DNA from: Kaistella jeonii
GTDB lineage: Bacteria; Bacteroidota; Bacteroidia; Flavobacteriales; Weeksellaceae
NCBI RefSeq assembly: GCF_000812865.1
Contig: NZ_JSYL01000001.1
Coordinates: 248,001-312,000, forward strand
Direction: 5' to 3'
Length of the DNA: 64,000 nucleotides
Below the pieces are notes generated by a model, which worked only from the letters and a program-made list of their open reading frames with translations, had not been told where the DNA came from and made no database searches. Below, piece after piece: positions 62,849-64,000 of this stretch (positions are counted from its first letter, which is position 1; the number at the start of each line of letters is the position of its first letter). The translations under genes were made by a program, and so were the position numbers.

Positions 62849-64000
62849 TTAGTTTACAGTTTTTAGGAAATTTTTTGCCACTTCTGCCGGACTTTTCTTT
62901 TCAATCTCAACTTCATAATTAAGCTGCTGCATTTTTTCGGTTGAAATCTTAGTCTGAAACTTATTTAAAAGAGTTTCTATTTCAGGGTATTTTTCTAAAA
63001 TCTCCTGCCGAATTACGATCCCGGCTTCATAGCTTGGGAAATAATTTTTATCGTCTTTTAAAACTTTCAGATTTAAATTTTTGATCTGTGCATCGGTTGT
63101 GAAAACATCAACTGCATTTATTTTTCCTTCCTCAAAAGCTTTGTAACGAAGATTAATATCCATTTCCTCTAATTTTATAAACTGAAAAGGATATAATTTC
63201 TTCAACCCTGGAAAAGCGTCACTTCTCTCAAAGAAATCGAATTCTGCACCAAAAGTATAGTTGCTACTTTTCAATGCGAGTTCTGTATAAGTAAGGATAT
63301 TATTTTTCTGAGAATCATTTTTACTGATCGCCACACCATAGGTATTATTGAAACCTAAAAGTCCGAGCCATTTTAATTTGAATTTATTTTGGTAAATTTT
63401 ATTTAATTCATCAAAATTGATAAGGTGATTTTCCGGCAGCTTTTCCTTTAAAACATTGAGCCATGCAGTTCCCGTATATTCCACGTAAACATCTAAATCT
63501 TTAGAAAGCATTGCAGGATGAATGTTGGTCGTACCACCGCCGATTCCGAATTTCCGAACCACTTTAATATCGGTATTATTCTCAATTTCCTGGGAGATAA
63601 TTTCTCCTAAAATAAATTGTTCACTCGTCGGTTTTGACGCCACGACAATGGTTTTAACACTGTTCGAACTTAGTGGATTTAGATAAATAACAGCTGCAAT
63701 AGATAAAATTAAAACAGCCACGGTTGGGAAAATAATTCTGTTTTTCTGACGCTTAGTAGCATTTTTAGAAATCACTCTCAGCAAACTTTGATCTTTTTCA
63801 AACTGGCCGATCCATTGATCACCTAAAATTGCAAAGAGGGAAATACCTAACGATCCGGTTACAATCAATCCGGTATTCATCGTGTTCAAACCACGGAAAA
63901 TCGCCTGTCCCAATCCTCCTGCACCGATCAGTGCAGCTAAACCAGTCAATGCGACGATCATGACAACGGTGATTCGCAAACCCGATAAAATAGAAGGTAA
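62849..64000 (-). CDS. ABC permease fused to a substrate-binding domain (OpuC/OsmF-like), N-terminus cut off
   Basis: The frame is open to the window edge (upstream codons read LPSILSGLR), so the N-terminus is missing. A membrane permease part ends near base 63800. One hydrophobic segment (about bases 63670-63730) joins it to an extracytoplasmic binding domain: KTIVVASKPTSEQFILGEII, NIHPAMLSKDLDVYVEYTGT and a C-terminal PAEVAKNFLKT. The domain resembles glycine betaine/choline/osmolyte binding proteins. This permease-binding fusion occurs in several Gram-positive and Bacteroidota systems. Substrate not determined. Confidence 0.88.
   Translation of the reverse strand, partial: LPSILSGLRITVVMIVALTGLAALIGAGGLGQAIFRGLNTMNTGLIVTGSLGISLFAILGDQWIGQFEKDQSLLRVISKNATKRQKNRIIFPTVAVLILSIAAVIYLNPLSSNSVKTIVVASKPTSEQFILGEIISQEIENNTDIKVVRKFGIGGGTTNIHPAMLSKDLDVYVEYTGTAWLNVLKEKLPENHLINFDELNKIYQNKFKLKWLGLLGFNNTYGVAISKNDSQKNNILTYTELALKSSNYTFGAEFDFFERSDAFPGLKKLYPFQFIKLEEMDINLRYKAFEEGKINAVDVFTTDAQIKNLNLKVLKDDKNYFPSYEAGIVIRQEILEKYPEIETLLNKFQTKISTEKMQQLNYEVEIEKKSPAEVAKNFLKTVN

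Overview
The window looks like a chromosomal segment of a flavobacterium of the Weeksellaceae (Chryseobacterium/Kaistella-like). Grounds: AT-rich DNA, start codons without Shine-Dalgarno sequences, Bacteroidota-type promoters (TTG, a spacer of about 17-20 bases, TAnnTTTG), families typical of the group (DUF2911, DUF4286, GbsR-type regulator, TPR-AraC regulator, fused E1 alpha/beta, M13 and M28 secreted peptidases) and several dispersed palindromic repeat families. The assignment rests on gene content only.

Layout. 1-4 kb: two exported peptidases facing each other across a shared terminator. 4.1-15.1 kb is a plastic zone. It holds an intact mnmE (8552-10063, minus strand) and two relics of extra mnmE 3' ends downstream of it (6570-6608 and 4131-4450). 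Between these lie an RsbQ-like hydrolase with a PAS histidine kinase, a zinc-ribbon membrane protein and a lycopene cyclase. Upstream of mnmE is a very AT-rich block: a cytosolic 285-aa protein overlapping a 147-aa four-helix membrane protein (sizes and topology like phage lambda RexA/RexB), then a protein with an Rx4H HEPN motif. A 68-bp relic of the 5' end of the quinone oxidoreductase gene follows, then three small hypothetical genes and the intact oxidoreductase. The pattern suggests repeated insertion beside mnmE and qor. The RexAB-like/HEPN block is the best candidate for an undescribed defence system here.

15-24 kb: a membrane-anchored esterase flanked by inverted copies of a long repeat, then an M19 dipeptidase, an HDAC-family deacetylase, a nucleoside deaminase, a small basic exported protein, aminopeptidase P and a beta-barrel protein. 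24-37 kb is mostly core: TPR protein and gyrA, DUF4286, a Bax-inhibitor-1 protein, a LuxC-type reductase divergent from a ferredoxin, the serine-pathway operon serC-serA-DUF1015, an M28 peptidase overlapping a DgkA-type kinase, and a patatin. A ten-unit 21-bp tandem repeat sits at 37.1-37.3 kb.

37-50 kb: lpdA, a GbsR/DCC-family/SDR cluster, a fused E1 alpha-keto acid dehydrogenase (which needs lpdA as its E3), a TPR-AraC regulator, and the lysine catabolism pair lat and amaB. 50-64 kb: a small membrane protein, the DUF2339/DUF3999 pair, a DASH cryptochrome, small DUFs, GNAT, an NTF2-like protein, Ada, DUF2911, fasciclin, MsrB, a sigma/anti-sigma pair, and an osmoprotectant-type ABC transporter running off the right edge. 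No tRNA, rRNA, CRISPR array, transposase or integrase was recognised.
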